A stretch of 64,000 nucleotides of DNA from Phycisphaerae bacterium. Lineage in GTDB: Bacteria > Planctomycetota > Phycisphaerae > UBA1845. The DNA is taken from the NCBI GenBank assembly GCA_029260115.1, contig JAJDDW010000113.1, forward strand, positions 1 through 64,000, read 5' to 3'. The position numbers and the translations under genes are program-made. Positions 18,447-26,760 of this stretch are shown here, piece by piece (position 1 is the first letter of the stretch; every line of letters starts with the position of its first letter). The notes beneath the pieces were generated by a model. That model did not search any database. It was not told the DNA's origin and saw nothing but the letters and a program-made list of their open reading frames with translations.

Positions 18447-19121
18447 CTAATGACGCCGCAACGTATATTCGCTAGACGAGGCCAGCTTCGAGCGCAACTT
18501 GTTGTGATTGATCTTCGCACCCATGGCTACGATGTGAAAGACGAGAGAATCTTCGTCTTCGTAAAAAGAGTACTTTCTACATCTAAGATGATGCTGGTAA
18601 AACAAATCCTTGATCAGATCAATGCGATCGGGCGTATTCTTCGCTAAAATATGATATTCTTGCAGGTCTCGCCGCCGCCCAATCCATCTTTCGATCGAAT
18701 CAAACAGAAACAGCGCTGACAAAATCGCCACCGCCCCCGCTACCCCCAGCGCTAACTCACCAAACCCCACAGCCATACCAATGGCCGCGACCGCCCAAAT
18801 GGTCGCAGCCGTCGTCAACCCAAACACGCTTCCGCGATCACGCAAAATAGCCCCGGCACCAAGAAAACCGATTCCACTAACAATCTGAGCTGCGATACGT
18901 GTAGAATCCCAATCAGGGCCGCCTACAGATTGCGAGATGATTGCAAATAAGCACGAACCAACGCAGATAAGAATAATCGTGCGAAAGCCAGCCGGCTTGT
19001 CGCGCACCTCACGCTCCAACCCAACAAGCCCGCCGAGCACGGTGGCAAAGACTAGCCGAACGATGTACGCCCAGTCGAAGGAGGAAAAATCAGAGCCAAT
19101 ATTATGCCAAATCTCTGACAT
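18447..19121 (-). CDS. MgtC/SapB family membrane protein
   Basis: 224 residues from the ATG at 19121. The N-terminal half has the conserved RLVFATVLGGLVGLEREVRDKPAGFRTIILICVGSCLFAIIS segment and the GIGFLGAGAILRD motif of the MgtC family, giving four to five membrane segments. The C-terminal about 85 residues form a soluble ACT-like extension, as in full-length MgtC. Members modulate the F-type ATP synthase or Mg2+ homeostasis under magnesium limitation in pathogens; the role in environmental bacteria is mostly unknown. No leader peptide or riboswitch was recognised upstream. Confidence 0.92.
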   Translation of the reverse strand: MSEIWHNIGSDFSSFDWAYIVRLVFATVLGGLVGLEREVRDKPAGFRTIILICVGSCLFAIISQSVGGPDWDSTRIAAQIVSGIGFLGAGAILRDRGSVFGLTTAATIWAVAAIGMAVGFGELALGVAGAVAILSALFLFDSIERWIGRRRDLQEYHILAKNTPDRIDLIKDLFYQHHLRCRKYSFYEDEDSLVFHIVAMGAKINHNKLRSKLASSSEYTLRRH

Positions 19122-19153
19122 CAAAAATGATCACTCCATTGACCAACCAAACC

Positions 19154-19193
19154 GAGCCGCAGGCCTCAGCCCGCGCGGACTTTCAAATGCATT
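19154..19193. repeat. Dispersed palindrome, family B
   Basis: GAGCCGCAGGCCTCAGCCCGCGCGGACT followed by TTCAAATGCATT, upstream of mgtC. The extension after the palindrome is also present in the copy inside the GT39/TPR gene (25074-25115), so the mobile unit is longer than the hairpin. Confidence 0.7.
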
Positions 19194-19350
19194 GTGTGCA
19201 TCAATACTAATAACGCCTCAATAACATTTATGGAAGCGCGAACACCCTCGCAAACCGAATTCAAGATGGCATGCAATATATTCAAACAACACGGGGAAGT
19301 CACTATCCCGATTTACATCGGAGTCGGGACATACCCATGCCGCCCAAACC

Positions 19351-20901
19351 CTAAAGCCTTTCCGTCACACTTTTCGCCTGCATGAACAACTGCAAATAAT
19401 CACGTCCACCAGCTTTTGAATCCGTACCAGACATATTAAATCCGCCAAAAGGCTGAACATCCACAAGCGCCCCGGTACATTTACGATTCAAATACAAATT
19501 GCCAACGTGCAGCTCCTGCCGCGCCCGTTCCAGCCGTAAACGATCGTTAGAATACAACGCCCCAGTCAATCCATACTCCGTACCATTAGCTATATCCAAA
19601 CCTTCATCGAAAGTCTTAAACTTAATAGCCGCTAACACCGGACCGAAAATTTCCTCTTGCGCAATGCGAGCATTAGGTACCACATCGCCAATAATCGTCG
19701 GCGGCACAAAATAACCCTGCCCCGGCGTCTTACCATCAGCCAGCAGCGTCTTACCCTCGCCCTTACCAATACCAATATATTCTTTGATTTTATCATAGGC
19801 TGACTGGTCGATAACCGCGCCCATATTCACGTTCTGCTCGCCGGTCGTATCAGCTATCGTAAGCTCTTTAGCCCTAGCCACGACCTGTTCAACCAAATTA
19901 TCATAAATCGCTTCATGGGCGATGAGTCGACTACACGCCGAGCATTTTTGACCCTGAAAACCAAACGCAGCCGCCACAACACCCTCGGCCGCCGCATCCA
20001 CATCAGCCGTCTCGTCCACGACGATGCAATCTTTGCCGCCCATCTCCAACACCGTACGCTTCAACCACTTCTGACCCGGTTGAATCGCCGCCGCTTTCGC
20101 AAAAATACCCGTACCTACTTCTCTTGAGCCGGTAAAAGATATGAATCTCGTCAGCGGGTGACACACCATGGCATCGCCCACGCTACCACCCGGGCCAGGT
20201 AGAAAATTTAACACCTGCTTAGGCAGGCCGGCCTCGTGCATCAACTCCACAAACTTCGCAGCCACAACCGGCGAACTACTCGCAGGCTTTAAACAAATTG
20301 TATTCCCCGTCACCAACCCAACGCTAGCCATCCCGCAACAAATCGCCAGCGGAAAATTCCACGGCGGAATCACCACGCCCACACCCAGCGGCATATAACG
20401 CACTTCGTTTTCTTCACCAGGAAAAGGTGTCACAGGGTGGGCACCCTTTAGCCGCATCATCTCTAAGCCATAAAAGTCAAGAAAATCGATCGCCTCGCAG
20501 GTGTCCGCATAAGCTTCGAGCCAGCTCTTGCTTTCTTCATAACACATCCACGCGGAAAATTCGTACACCCGACGCCGCATGATAGCCGCAGCCTTGATAA
20601 GAATGCGCGACCGCGCATCTGGATCCCAACGACTCCATTCTTTAAAATACTCCGCCGCCCCCCGCACCGCCTTATCCGCGATGTCGGCATTGGCCTTGAC
20701 CATCGTACCCACCACACGACTCGGGTCAGCCGGCGAGACCGAATCAAACGTATCGCCGCTGGTAATAGCCTCACCATTAACCCAAAGCGGGTAGGTCTTC
20801 CCAAGCGCTCCGCCAACTTGCTTCAACGCCGCGAGCATTTTATCGCGCGGGCCAGCCTGATTAAAATCTACATATGGTTCGGGTGAAAACGGCATAAACA
20901 T
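19351..20901 (-). CDS. L-glutamate gamma-semialdehyde (1-pyrroline-5-carboxylate) dehydrogenase
   Basis: 516 residues from the ATG at 20901, nine bases after GAGGA; the ATG at 20910 abuts that site. It oxidises glutamate semialdehyde to glutamate with NAD+, the second step of proline catabolism. The ALDH hallmarks are present: PPWNFPLAICCG, FTGSREVGTGI, LEMGGKDCIVVDE (catalytic Glu) and FGFQGQKCSACSR with the nucleophilic Cys, plus the RocA-type N-terminus ending YPLWVNGE. A second P5C dehydrogenase domain occurs in the PutA fusion at 52-55 kb, so this copy is either redundant or serves arginine/ornithine catabolism. Single gene. Confidence 0.93.
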   Translation of the reverse strand: MFMPFSPEPYVDFNQAGPRDKMLAALKQVGGALGKTYPLWVNGEAITSGDTFDSVSPADPSRVVGTMVKANADIADKAVRGAAEYFKEWSRWDPDARSRILIKAAAIMRRRVYEFSAWMCYEESKSWLEAYADTCEAIDFLDFYGLEMMRLKGAHPVTPFPGEENEVRYMPLGVGVVIPPWNFPLAICCGMASVGLVTGNTICLKPASSSPVVAAKFVELMHEAGLPKQVLNFLPGPGGSVGDAMVCHPLTRFISFTGSREVGTGIFAKAAAIQPGQKWLKRTVLEMGGKDCIVVDETADVDAAAEGVVAAAFGFQGQKCSACSRLIAHEAIYDNLVEQVVARAKELTIADTTGEQNVNMGAVIDQSAYDKIKEYIGIGKGEGKTLLADGKTPGQGYFVPPTIIGDVVPNARIAQEEIFGPVLAAIKFKTFDEGLDIANGTEYGLTGALYSNDRLRLERARQELHVGNLYLNRKCTGALVDVQPFGGFNMSGTDSKAGGRDYLQLFMQAKSVTERL

Positions 20902-21093
20902 GACAGACATTCCTCAAAGATGTACGTTATAGCACGCTACGTTTTATGTATCGCCTGATTGATTCAGCTTGACGCAAAAACAGGGCTTCAACGGCTACAC
21001 AAAAAGAGAGCTTGCTCTAAAAAAGAACTCGCAAAACCAAGCAGAGTTGTACACCAACCAACCATTTTTGACTACCCCAACAGCCTCCCAGCC

Positions 21094-21280
21094 GAGCCGC
21101 GGGCGAAATTAAAATCCGACCAGTCGGGAGCCCGCGCGGACGTGGTATGTTGAAAATGCTCGGATGTAATGCATCACCAACACCCTCGTCTTCCCCGTCC
21201 CGTCATACCCGCGCAGGCGGGTATCCAAAAAACGGTCTATCAGACGCAAAGAACTAGATTCCCACCAGCGCGGGAATGAC
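21094..21280. repeat. Cluster of palindromic repeats (family B and inverted family-A pair)
   Basis: The 450-base gap 20911-21360 holds no gene that I recognise. It contains a family-B palindrome whose arms (GAGCCGCGGGC and GCCCGCGCGGAC) are separated by about 25 extra bases at 21094-21142. A family-A pair in opposite orientation follows: 21202-21226 (GTCATACCCGCG...) and 21257-21280 (GATTCCCACC...GAATGAC). Such head-to-head REP pairs resemble BIME structures. Confidence 0.7.
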
Positions 21281-21360
21281 CGCGTTGACCAGCTAACTCC
21301 GACAATAACCAAACCCGCCCCGCCTAGTCGCTCACCAATAACCAAGCTAAACTAAAAACC

Positions 21361-22299
21361 ATGACCACCAACGCCCCTCAGCCAGACTCCCTAACCCCCA
21401 TCCCCGACCACACCCACTGCCCCAAATGCGCCTACGACCTCACAGCCTCCGTCTCCCCCAAATGCTCCGAGTGTGGCTACGACCTCGCCTGCTTCCGCCA
21501 AAAAGAATCCGCCATCCCCTGGACCCACCGAAAAACCCAAGGCTACTTCCGCTCCTACGCCAAAACCGTCTGGCTAGTCATCTTCAAACACAAAAAATTC
21601 TGCCAAGAAATCGTAAGGCCAGTGAGCTACGGCGACGCAAGAAAGTTTCAACTGGTGACGGTAATACTGGCTTTCCTACCCGCGCTAACCACTATTGCCG
21701 CCGCTTACCGCTGGTATCCTTATGAAGACCATAATATAAAGCAACAGCCATTCAACTTTTTTAGGAATGCAAATAATCAATCACTTCTTGATCTTGCATA
21801 CATGGACGTCTGGCCAGTGGTCTTATTTCTCGCAGGCCTATTGGTGTGCTTCGTTGCAATGACCAGTGTACCAAGCTACTTCTTTCATCCGCGTCAACTA
21901 TCTACCCGGCAACAAAACCGAGCAATTGCATTAAGCTACTACACTGCCGCGCCAATGGCACTTATAATAATTGCATATGCGGTCGAAATATTGATCCTAT
22001 CTTTCTTTTGGCCGAACAATTGGGTAAGGCCTCAGACAATTTTCCGACCCAATTACTTCAATGCATCAATCGGTTTCCTGCTTTTCGGTCCGTTTACGAT
22101 AGCGTGTGCTATTAGCTGGGTAGCCTTCTTCCAACGAATTTACCAGACTCACAAATGCATAATGCCTCTCGCCCGCAACTATCGAATAGCCCTTGTCACG
22201 ATACTACCCATAGCATGGTTGCTCCTCGTATTCATGTGTCTTGTGTGTATTCCGTACAGCATTATTTATATTCTAGTAGTCATTAAGAGCCTAAGTTGA
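21361..22299 (+). CDS. Polytopic membrane protein with N-terminal zinc ribbon
   Basis: 312 residues. A zinc ribbon of two CxxC knuckles (CPKCAYDL and CSECGYDL, residues 20-45) is followed by a basic linker and five hydrophobic segments between about residues 95 and 310. This zinc-ribbon-plus-membrane layout with the YDL signature is frequent in planctomycetes, and three such proteins occur in this window; none has a known function. The first 250 bases are markedly C-rich while the membrane part is not, so the gene is compositionally mosaic. No ribosome site is evident before the ATG. Confidence 0.78.
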   Translation: MTTNAPQPDSLTPIPDHTHCPKCAYDLTASVSPKCSECGYDLACFRQKESAIPWTHRKTQGYFRSYAKTVWLVIFKHKKFCQEIVRPVSYGDARKFQLVTVILAFLPALTTIAAAYRWYPYEDHNIKQQPFNFFRNANNQSLLDLAYMDVWPVVLFLAGLLVCFVAMTSVPSYFFHPRQLSTRQQNRAIALSYYTAAPMALIIIAYAVEILILSFFWPNNWVRPQTIFRPNYFNASIGFLLFGPFTIACAISWVAFFQRIYQTHKCIMPLARNYRIALVTILPIAWLLLVFMCLVCIPYSIIYILVVIKSLS

Positions 22300-22325
22300 A
22301 ATAGAGATGCCGGCGGTAAAGTACC

Positions 22326-22350
22326 GTCATTCCCGCGCAGGCGGGAATCC
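22326..22350. repeat. REP-like palindrome (family A), intact copy
   Basis: GTCATTCCCGCGCAGGCGGG followed by AATCC, nearly perfect dyad symmetry, between convergent genes ending at 22299 and 22397. It could serve as a bidirectional terminator. Confidence 0.7.
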
Positions 22351-22396
22351 AGACGAACGGCTCAATGTGTTACTCATAAATGATTTCCAAGATTAA

Positions 22397-23836
22397 CTAC
22401 TTATTAACTAACTCTTCCGGCTTCCCCTTCAAATAAAATGTCCTATCGCCAGTTCGAGGATCACCTTTCAGCTCGCTACCATTGTCATCAACCCCATCCG
22501 ACGCAACACTATAAACCAAGACTCGACCATCTTCGACAATATATTTAAGTCGATCCCCCGCTCCCCCAAACGGGTCAAGCGGCACCTCTGGTAAGTAATC
22601 CGGAACAAGTTCATCAAGCGAAACAGGCCATCTTCCCATATCAATTTCAACTAATTTTATCGCCAATCCTGCCACCACCAACCGTCGCCTAGAAAGATGA
22701 TTAAAATACATTTGCACTGTTCTTTCTAATCCTTGAGATAAAGAATACATCTGAGTTTCCGTCATAGTGCGCGATAGTGCGGTCAATAAATCTCTATGTA
22801 CATTGTCTATTTGCAACTCAGTCAAAGCGCTGCGCCACGTCGTAGCGCGCGTTGCTACGCCTTTTTTTGTATCGTAACTCATGTATCTGACCAAATCTAG
22901 AACCGCTGCTGGTCGTCCCATGAATACTATTATTGATGAACTAAACGGAATTTTGCCTAACACGGGAATGTTGATATAGTAGGGCAAAGTGTTGCGCCAT
23001 GTGTAATTCCACGCTCGTTCAGCCGAGAAGGAATTTTCCACGTCTGAAATATACTTCGCGTCCTCTCTTGCCATACGAATGAATAGTTGTATTTGCTCCT
23101 TAAAATCTTCGTCGACTAGTTTCTCATTCTTGGCTAATATCCCCATCACATCTTCAAGTAATTCAATAGCCATGCATTGGCATGCTGACCCTACAAAAAA
23201 GTTCAATACTGTCGGATGGCTGATGACAGCATCCGAAAACAACCACAAATCACGAATGAGTTCGATAGATTCATTGTATTCACCGCGTCGTATATGATAG
23301 TTCGCACTAAACCAAAGAAATTTAGCCAGCGAGCGCTGTTGCGAAAATATCGCTCTGTTGCGAGATGTAGGACTAACATTCAACCGGCAGCTCCATGCAA
23401 TTTGTGTACGAGAACGAGCCTCTCGAACCAAGCTCAATACCTCGGCATTTAACGACAGCAACGCCAAAGCATCAGCAGGCTTCGTTTCAAATAGTGATCG
23501 GTCATCGTTGAACTCGTCATATCTAACCCCCGAAGTAGAAGTGCTTACCAGCTTCCCCATCGCCTCTTCATACAAAATCGCCGCATTATCCGCATCCGGC
23601 ACGGCATCCAACACCGCATCAAACTCAGCCGCGTCCACCATCTGCCCCGCCGCACGATACCCGGCTATCACCTCGTCAAGCCGGCGCTGCGCTTCATACC
23701 CCCACCACAACCGCAGCGCTACCAGCCCCAAAACCATCACCACCCCAGCCAGCGCAAGCCGCTTTAGCCACCAATACCGAATCGGCACAGGCATCTCATC
23801 CTCAGCCATCACAAGATGTTCAGCAATGTCACTCAT
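22397..23836 (-). CDS. Membrane-anchored protein with pilin-like C-terminal PxDPF motif region
   Basis: 479 residues. One transmembrane segment (about 27-44) follows a short cytoplasmic N-terminus. The long middle is helical and unrecognised. The last 90 residues carry a motif typical of planctomycete exported proteins and of the C-terminus of type II pseudopilin-like proteins: GRWPVSLDELVPDYLP, then VPLDPFGG, then VYSVASDGVDDNGSE. The ATG directly follows the TAG stop of the upstream GT39/TPR gene, so the two are translationally coupled. Function unknown. The 5' 300 bases are G-rich on the coding strand while the remainder is not. Confidence 0.7.
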   Translation of the reverse strand: MSDIAEHLVMAEDEMPVPIRYWWLKRLALAGVVMVLGLVALRLWWGYEAQRRLDEVIAGYRAAGQMVDAAEFDAVLDAVPDADNAAILYEEAMGKLVSTSTSGVRYDEFNDDRSLFETKPADALALLSLNAEVLSLVREARSRTQIAWSCRLNVSPTSRNRAIFSQQRSLAKFLWFSANYHIRRGEYNESIELIRDLWLFSDAVISHPTVLNFFVGSACQCMAIELLEDVMGILAKNEKLVDEDFKEQIQLFIRMAREDAKYISDVENSFSAERAWNYTWRNTLPYYINIPVLGKIPFSSSIIVFMGRPAAVLDLVRYMSYDTKKGVATRATTWRSALTELQIDNVHRDLLTALSRTMTETQMYSLSQGLERTVQMYFNHLSRRRLVVAGLAIKLVEIDMGRWPVSLDELVPDYLPEVPLDPFGGAGDRLKYIVEDGRVLVYSVASDGVDDNGSELKGDPRTGDRTFYLKGKPEELVNK

Positions 23837-25765
23837 CTACTCACCCCGCAGTTTCGCAGACAACCGCTCAACCGCAGCCCGCGCCCCATCATCACCAGGC
23901 CGCAAAACCACCGCCCGCTCAAAAGCAGCCAGCGCCTCCGAGGATTGACCAACTCGCTCAAGCGCCACCCCATAATTATACTCAATCCCAGCCAAAACCC
24001 CCGGCTCAACACCGTGACCCTCAACATCCATAGGTACAGGCAACGAAGCATCCTCTTTCTTACCGAACCGCGCCCGTAAGGAAGTGGCCTCTGGCCCACC
24101 CGGCTCTATATCAATCCGCGCCGACACCAACGCCGCCTCATAATGCCCCACCGCCTCATCAAACCGGCCCTGCAAACTCAACGCCTGAGCCAAATTGTTC
24201 TGAGCCTCCATCGACGAAGGATGAATCTCCACCGCATAAGCTAGGTAAGGCGTCGCCTCCGCAAGCTGCCCCGCCTCAGCCGCAGCCACCCCCGCGTTCA
24301 TAAAAGCCAACGCATCAAGCCGGGCCTCATCATGCATGGGCCAATGACAAACCCCAGCCACCACCACCCCGGCCAGGCCTGCTCCCCACAAACTCATCAC
24401 CCTTCCCGCTCGAACCCGCCGAACCGTCTCTACCAAACCTATAGCCGCAAACGGAATCATCAGCGGGACCAACACGAACCGATATCGCGCCAAAATGAAA
24501 AACGCGGCCACCGCCAAGATCATCACCGCAATCATCACATAATAAATCCACAATTCCCGCCAACGCGACCTCGTCAACATTAACCCCATTGCCGCAAGCG
24601 TCGCCAACACCCCAAAATGCCAAATCGACCCAATCACCCCAATCACTGGAGACGCAGCCGAATACACAGCCAAGCTCTCAACATCGGCCACTTCATACCT
24701 ATGAACCGCCATCAACAGCTTTCGCCCCATCAGCTTCACCCACCGACCCGGCGACTCACTAATCTCAGACCAAACCCGCGCCATCCAATAGCTCGACACT
24801 TCGCGCGACGACAACGCCCGCCCTTCCGCCCGCTCCGCGAGTAGCGTCGCATCAGCCCGTTCGAACTGCGGCGTCTCATGCCCGCGAACCAATGGCCGAT
24901 AGTAACCATCCGCTGAATTGCCATTACCAATATAGAAATTAGGCCCCGCCTGAAATGTACTCAACGTCCACGCCCCGCCAACCTTCCGATTGCGCAGCGC
25001 GACTGGCCCCAATACCAGCATCATCCCAAACAAAAACAGCACTACCAACATCAACAGCGAAGTTCTTCTCTCACGAGCCGCGGGCTTCAGCCCGCGCGGA
25101 CTCTCAAGCGCATTTGACTTTCGACGGCTACAAGATTCGGAATTTTCCTCCAAATGGTTTTCACCAGCGTGTCGGCCTCTTAAAGATTCAACAATTATCC
25201 AAATCAAAATAAAAGGCCACCAGGAAAAAGCATTCTCCCGCGTCAAGCAAAGCAATCCTAAAACCAACCCCAGTGATATTGCCCTAACATAGCTAATAAC
25301 GCTATTTCGCAAGGTTAATAAGTAAATCAACGCGCAAACCAGAAATCCTGCGAGCGAAGCCTTCTGCAAAATGCCATCAAAGAATATAGCAGGGGGGTAA
25401 AGCGCATACATCACGCCAGCCAGGCATCCAGCCATCAAGCCAAATAGCCGCGCAGTAGCCAGATAAATCAATAACACAGCTAGTGTTCCCCAAATCGCCT
25501 GCACGTATAACATGCGATTCGGATCAGGACCAATGACCTTGGTAATAACAGCCAGCGTGTACGGAAATAGCGGGGCTTGATAGAAAGGTTCGTTCCCCAT
25601 CCAATCACCAGCCGCGATAAACTGCGACCAATCGTAATAGCCTTTGGCGTCCCCAACCAAGTGCCACGATGTTGGCACTGTTTTCGAGTTTTCGATGTGA
25701 TATGTGCGTACCAGCATAGCCAGACCACACAACGCCAACCCAGCCAGCACCAACTTGCGAGACAT
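23837..25765 (-). CDS. GT39/ArnT-like membrane glycosyltransferase with C-terminal TPR repeats
   Basis: About 642 residues from the ATG at 25765, preceded by GGGGG; a GTG at 25831 would add 22 residues. The N-terminal region has the GT39-type acidic motif in HLVGDAKGYYDWSQF, then YQAPLFPYTLAVI, and about nine hydrophobic segments to residue 440. The C-terminal 160 residues contain three TPR units (ATPYLAYAVEIHPSSMEAQNN, FDEAVGHYEAAL, SSEALAAFERAVVLRP). Two dispersed repeat elements (families B and C) lie in frame within loops of this gene at 25074-25115 and 24062-24093. It presumably transfers sugar from a polyprenyl-phosphate carrier. Coupled to the downstream gene by TAGATG. Confidence 0.8.
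   Translation of the reverse strand: MSRKLVLAGLALCGLAMLVRTYHIENSKTVPTSWHLVGDAKGYYDWSQFIAAGDWMGNEPFYQAPLFPYTLAVITKVIGPDPNRMLYVQAIWGTLAVLLIYLATARLFGLMAGCLAGVMYALYPPAIFFDGILQKASLAGFLVCALIYLLTLRNSVISYVRAISLGLVLGLLCLTRENAFSWWPFILIWIIVESLRGRHAGENHLEENSESCSRRKSNALESPRGLKPAARERRTSLLMLVVLFLFGMMLVLGPVALRNRKVGGAWTLSTFQAGPNFYIGNGNSADGYYRPLVRGHETPQFERADATLLAERAEGRALSSREVSSYWMARVWSEISESPGRWVKLMGRKLLMAVHRYEVADVESLAVYSAASPVIGVIGSIWHFGVLATLAAMGLMLTRSRWRELWIYYVMIAVMILAVAAFFILARYRFVLVPLMIPFAAIGLVETVRRVRAGRVMSLWGAGLAGVVVAGVCHWPMHDEARLDALAFMNAGVAAAEAGQLAEATPYLAYAVEIHPSSMEAQNNLAQALSLQGRFDEAVGHYEAALVSARIDIEPGGPEATSLRARFGKKEDASLPVPMDVEGHGVEPGVLAGIEYNYGVALERVGQSSEALAAFERAVVLRPGDDGARAAVERLSAKLRGE
24062..24093. repeat. 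Family C repeat inside coding sequence
   Basis: Reverse complement of the 6364 element (AGAGGCCACTTCCTTACGGG then GCGCGGTTCGG), lying in frame in the linker between TPR 2 and TPR 3. It is translated as part of GPEATSLRARFGKKE. Its other-frame product RPLPYGRGSV is a familiar peptide of planctomycete repeat ORFs and is not a gene. Confidence 0.65.
25074..25115. repeat. Family B palindrome inside coding sequence
   Basis: GAGCCGCGGGCTTCAGCCCG continuing CGCGGACT and the TCAAGCGCATTTGA extension. It lies in frame in a hydrophilic loop of the membrane domain and is translated as SNALESPRGLKPAARERR. No reading-frame disruption results. Confidence 0.75.
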
Positions 25766-26141
25766 AAACAACCCCCGACCAGCCATCATCGTTTGCTTAG
25801 CATCTTGTATATTATTTATGGTCTCACTCACAGACGAATACTACCACGCAACCAACAGCCAGCCCGCATCACCACGACACGACATCGCAAAGAGTAGTTT
25901 TCGACTGCAACGCCAATCAGCCATCAATACGATACCGGAAGGACCACAACCATCATGAAAGTAAAGTGTGTATCGCATATTTAACGTACCTATTACATTC
26001 CTTAGTCGTAATCCTCCGCTATATAAACTTAAGCAGGAATCCAATCTAAGAACTGTTTACAACAAAGCACTAGATTCCCGCTGACGAAGGAATAACAAAG
26101 TTGTTCCAAAAGACGAAATCTAATTATCGATAGGGTGGCCT

Positions 26142-26162
26142 GGGTAAGCCCCCAGCTTACCC
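26142..26162. other. Hairpin GGGTAAGC-loop-GCTTACCC
   Basis: Perfect 8-bp stem with a five-base loop at 26142-26149 and 26155-26162, preceded by GGGTGGCCT and followed by GTGTCC. The GGGTGGCC lead is shared with the hairpin at 825-850. It has no adjacent gene end, so it may be another dispersed palindrome rather than a terminator. Confidence 0.5.
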
Positions 26163-26251
26163 GTGTCCTTGTGAATATTTCAACTCATCAATAATCCACC
26201 AAACCGCTCTACGTGCTCACTCAAATTACAATCCAAGTAAGCAAATCCAAA

Positions 26252-26267
26252 TGTTTCACGTGAAACA
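26252..26267. promoter_or_regulatory. parS: parS site 1
   Basis: TGTTTCACGTGAAACA, an exact match to the canonical 16-bp bacterial chromosome parS palindrome that ParB binds and loads onto. Flanking bases are also shared with site 2 (AAATCCAA before, TTTT after). Five hundred bases upstream of parB. Confidence 0.95.
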
Positions 26268-26359
26268 TTTTTGTTTGCAATGAGCTATAGCCATAGAGAT
26301 TTAGACGTATACAGTCACTAGCCCTATTGATGTAATTTTCAATTTAGTAAAAAATGACC

Positions 26360-26371
26360 GCTGGGAGGTAT
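26360..26371. repeat. 12-base direct repeat GCTGGGAGGTAT, copy 1
   Basis: GCTGGGAGGTAT recurs exactly at 26519-26530, each copy lying 85 to 95 bases after the end of a parS site. Together with the flanked parS sites this suggests an old tandem duplication of about 160-175 bases, or a spaced protein-binding motif. Confidence 0.5.
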
Positions 26372-26426
26372 GAGGAAGTCTCTCACCATATTCGTCGTAT
26401 TTAAAATTCGTCGGAGAAAATCCAAA

Positions 26427-26442
26427 TGTTTCACGTGAAACA
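26427..26442. promoter_or_regulatory. parS: parS site 2
   Basis: Second exact TGTTTCACGTGAAACA palindrome, 175 bases after the first, in the same flanking context. Two closely spaced perfect sites are the usual signature of a centromere-like partition locus near the chromosome origin. Confidence 0.95.
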
Positions 26443-26518
26443 TTTTGAACTAACATACGAAGCCTAAGGATCATGCCTGAATCTCAAGGTATTTAGAAGG
26501 GCGATGAGATAGATTGCA

Positions 26519-26530
26519 GCTGGGAGGTAT
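26519..26530. repeat. 12-base direct repeat GCTGGGAGGTAT, copy 2
   Basis: Exact second copy of the 26360-26371 motif, downstream of parS site 2 and about 230 bases before parB. Confidence 0.5.
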
Positions 26531-26760
26531 TGATTACGAAATGCTACTTCAATCTATCGCATGGTTTCAATCCGTATTCGGTAGAATCAATTCAATGTAC
26601 ACATCTGCAATTAAACGTTCTAATTTAGAGGCCCTGTCAGAAATTTTTCATTAGTCCGAAAATACAGTTGCATGATTAGATGATCTTGGGGTATGCTGCG
26701 TCCGTTCGCTGGCACCTGAACTGCAGCCGAATACGGTCATAATCGCTTATGGAGAAAATC

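Larger units (their letters stand above)
25832..26748. other. Long intergenic region with parS sites, no gene recognised
   Basis: About 900 A+T-rich bases separate the GT39/TPR gene from parB. Besides the two parS sites and the 12-base repeats listed separately, a degenerate family-A arm (26073-26096) and a hairpin (26142-26162) are seen. There is no convincing cluster of DnaA boxes, so an origin is not claimed. Confidence 0.6.

Noticed and set aside
23833-24099. ORF with RPLPYGRGSV peptide
   Set aside because: It is the product of repeat family C in another frame over a better supported coding sequence.
25832-26748. Chromosome replication origin
   Set aside because: parS sites and A+T richness are present, but there is no cluster of DnaA boxes or neighbouring dnaA/dnaN gene.
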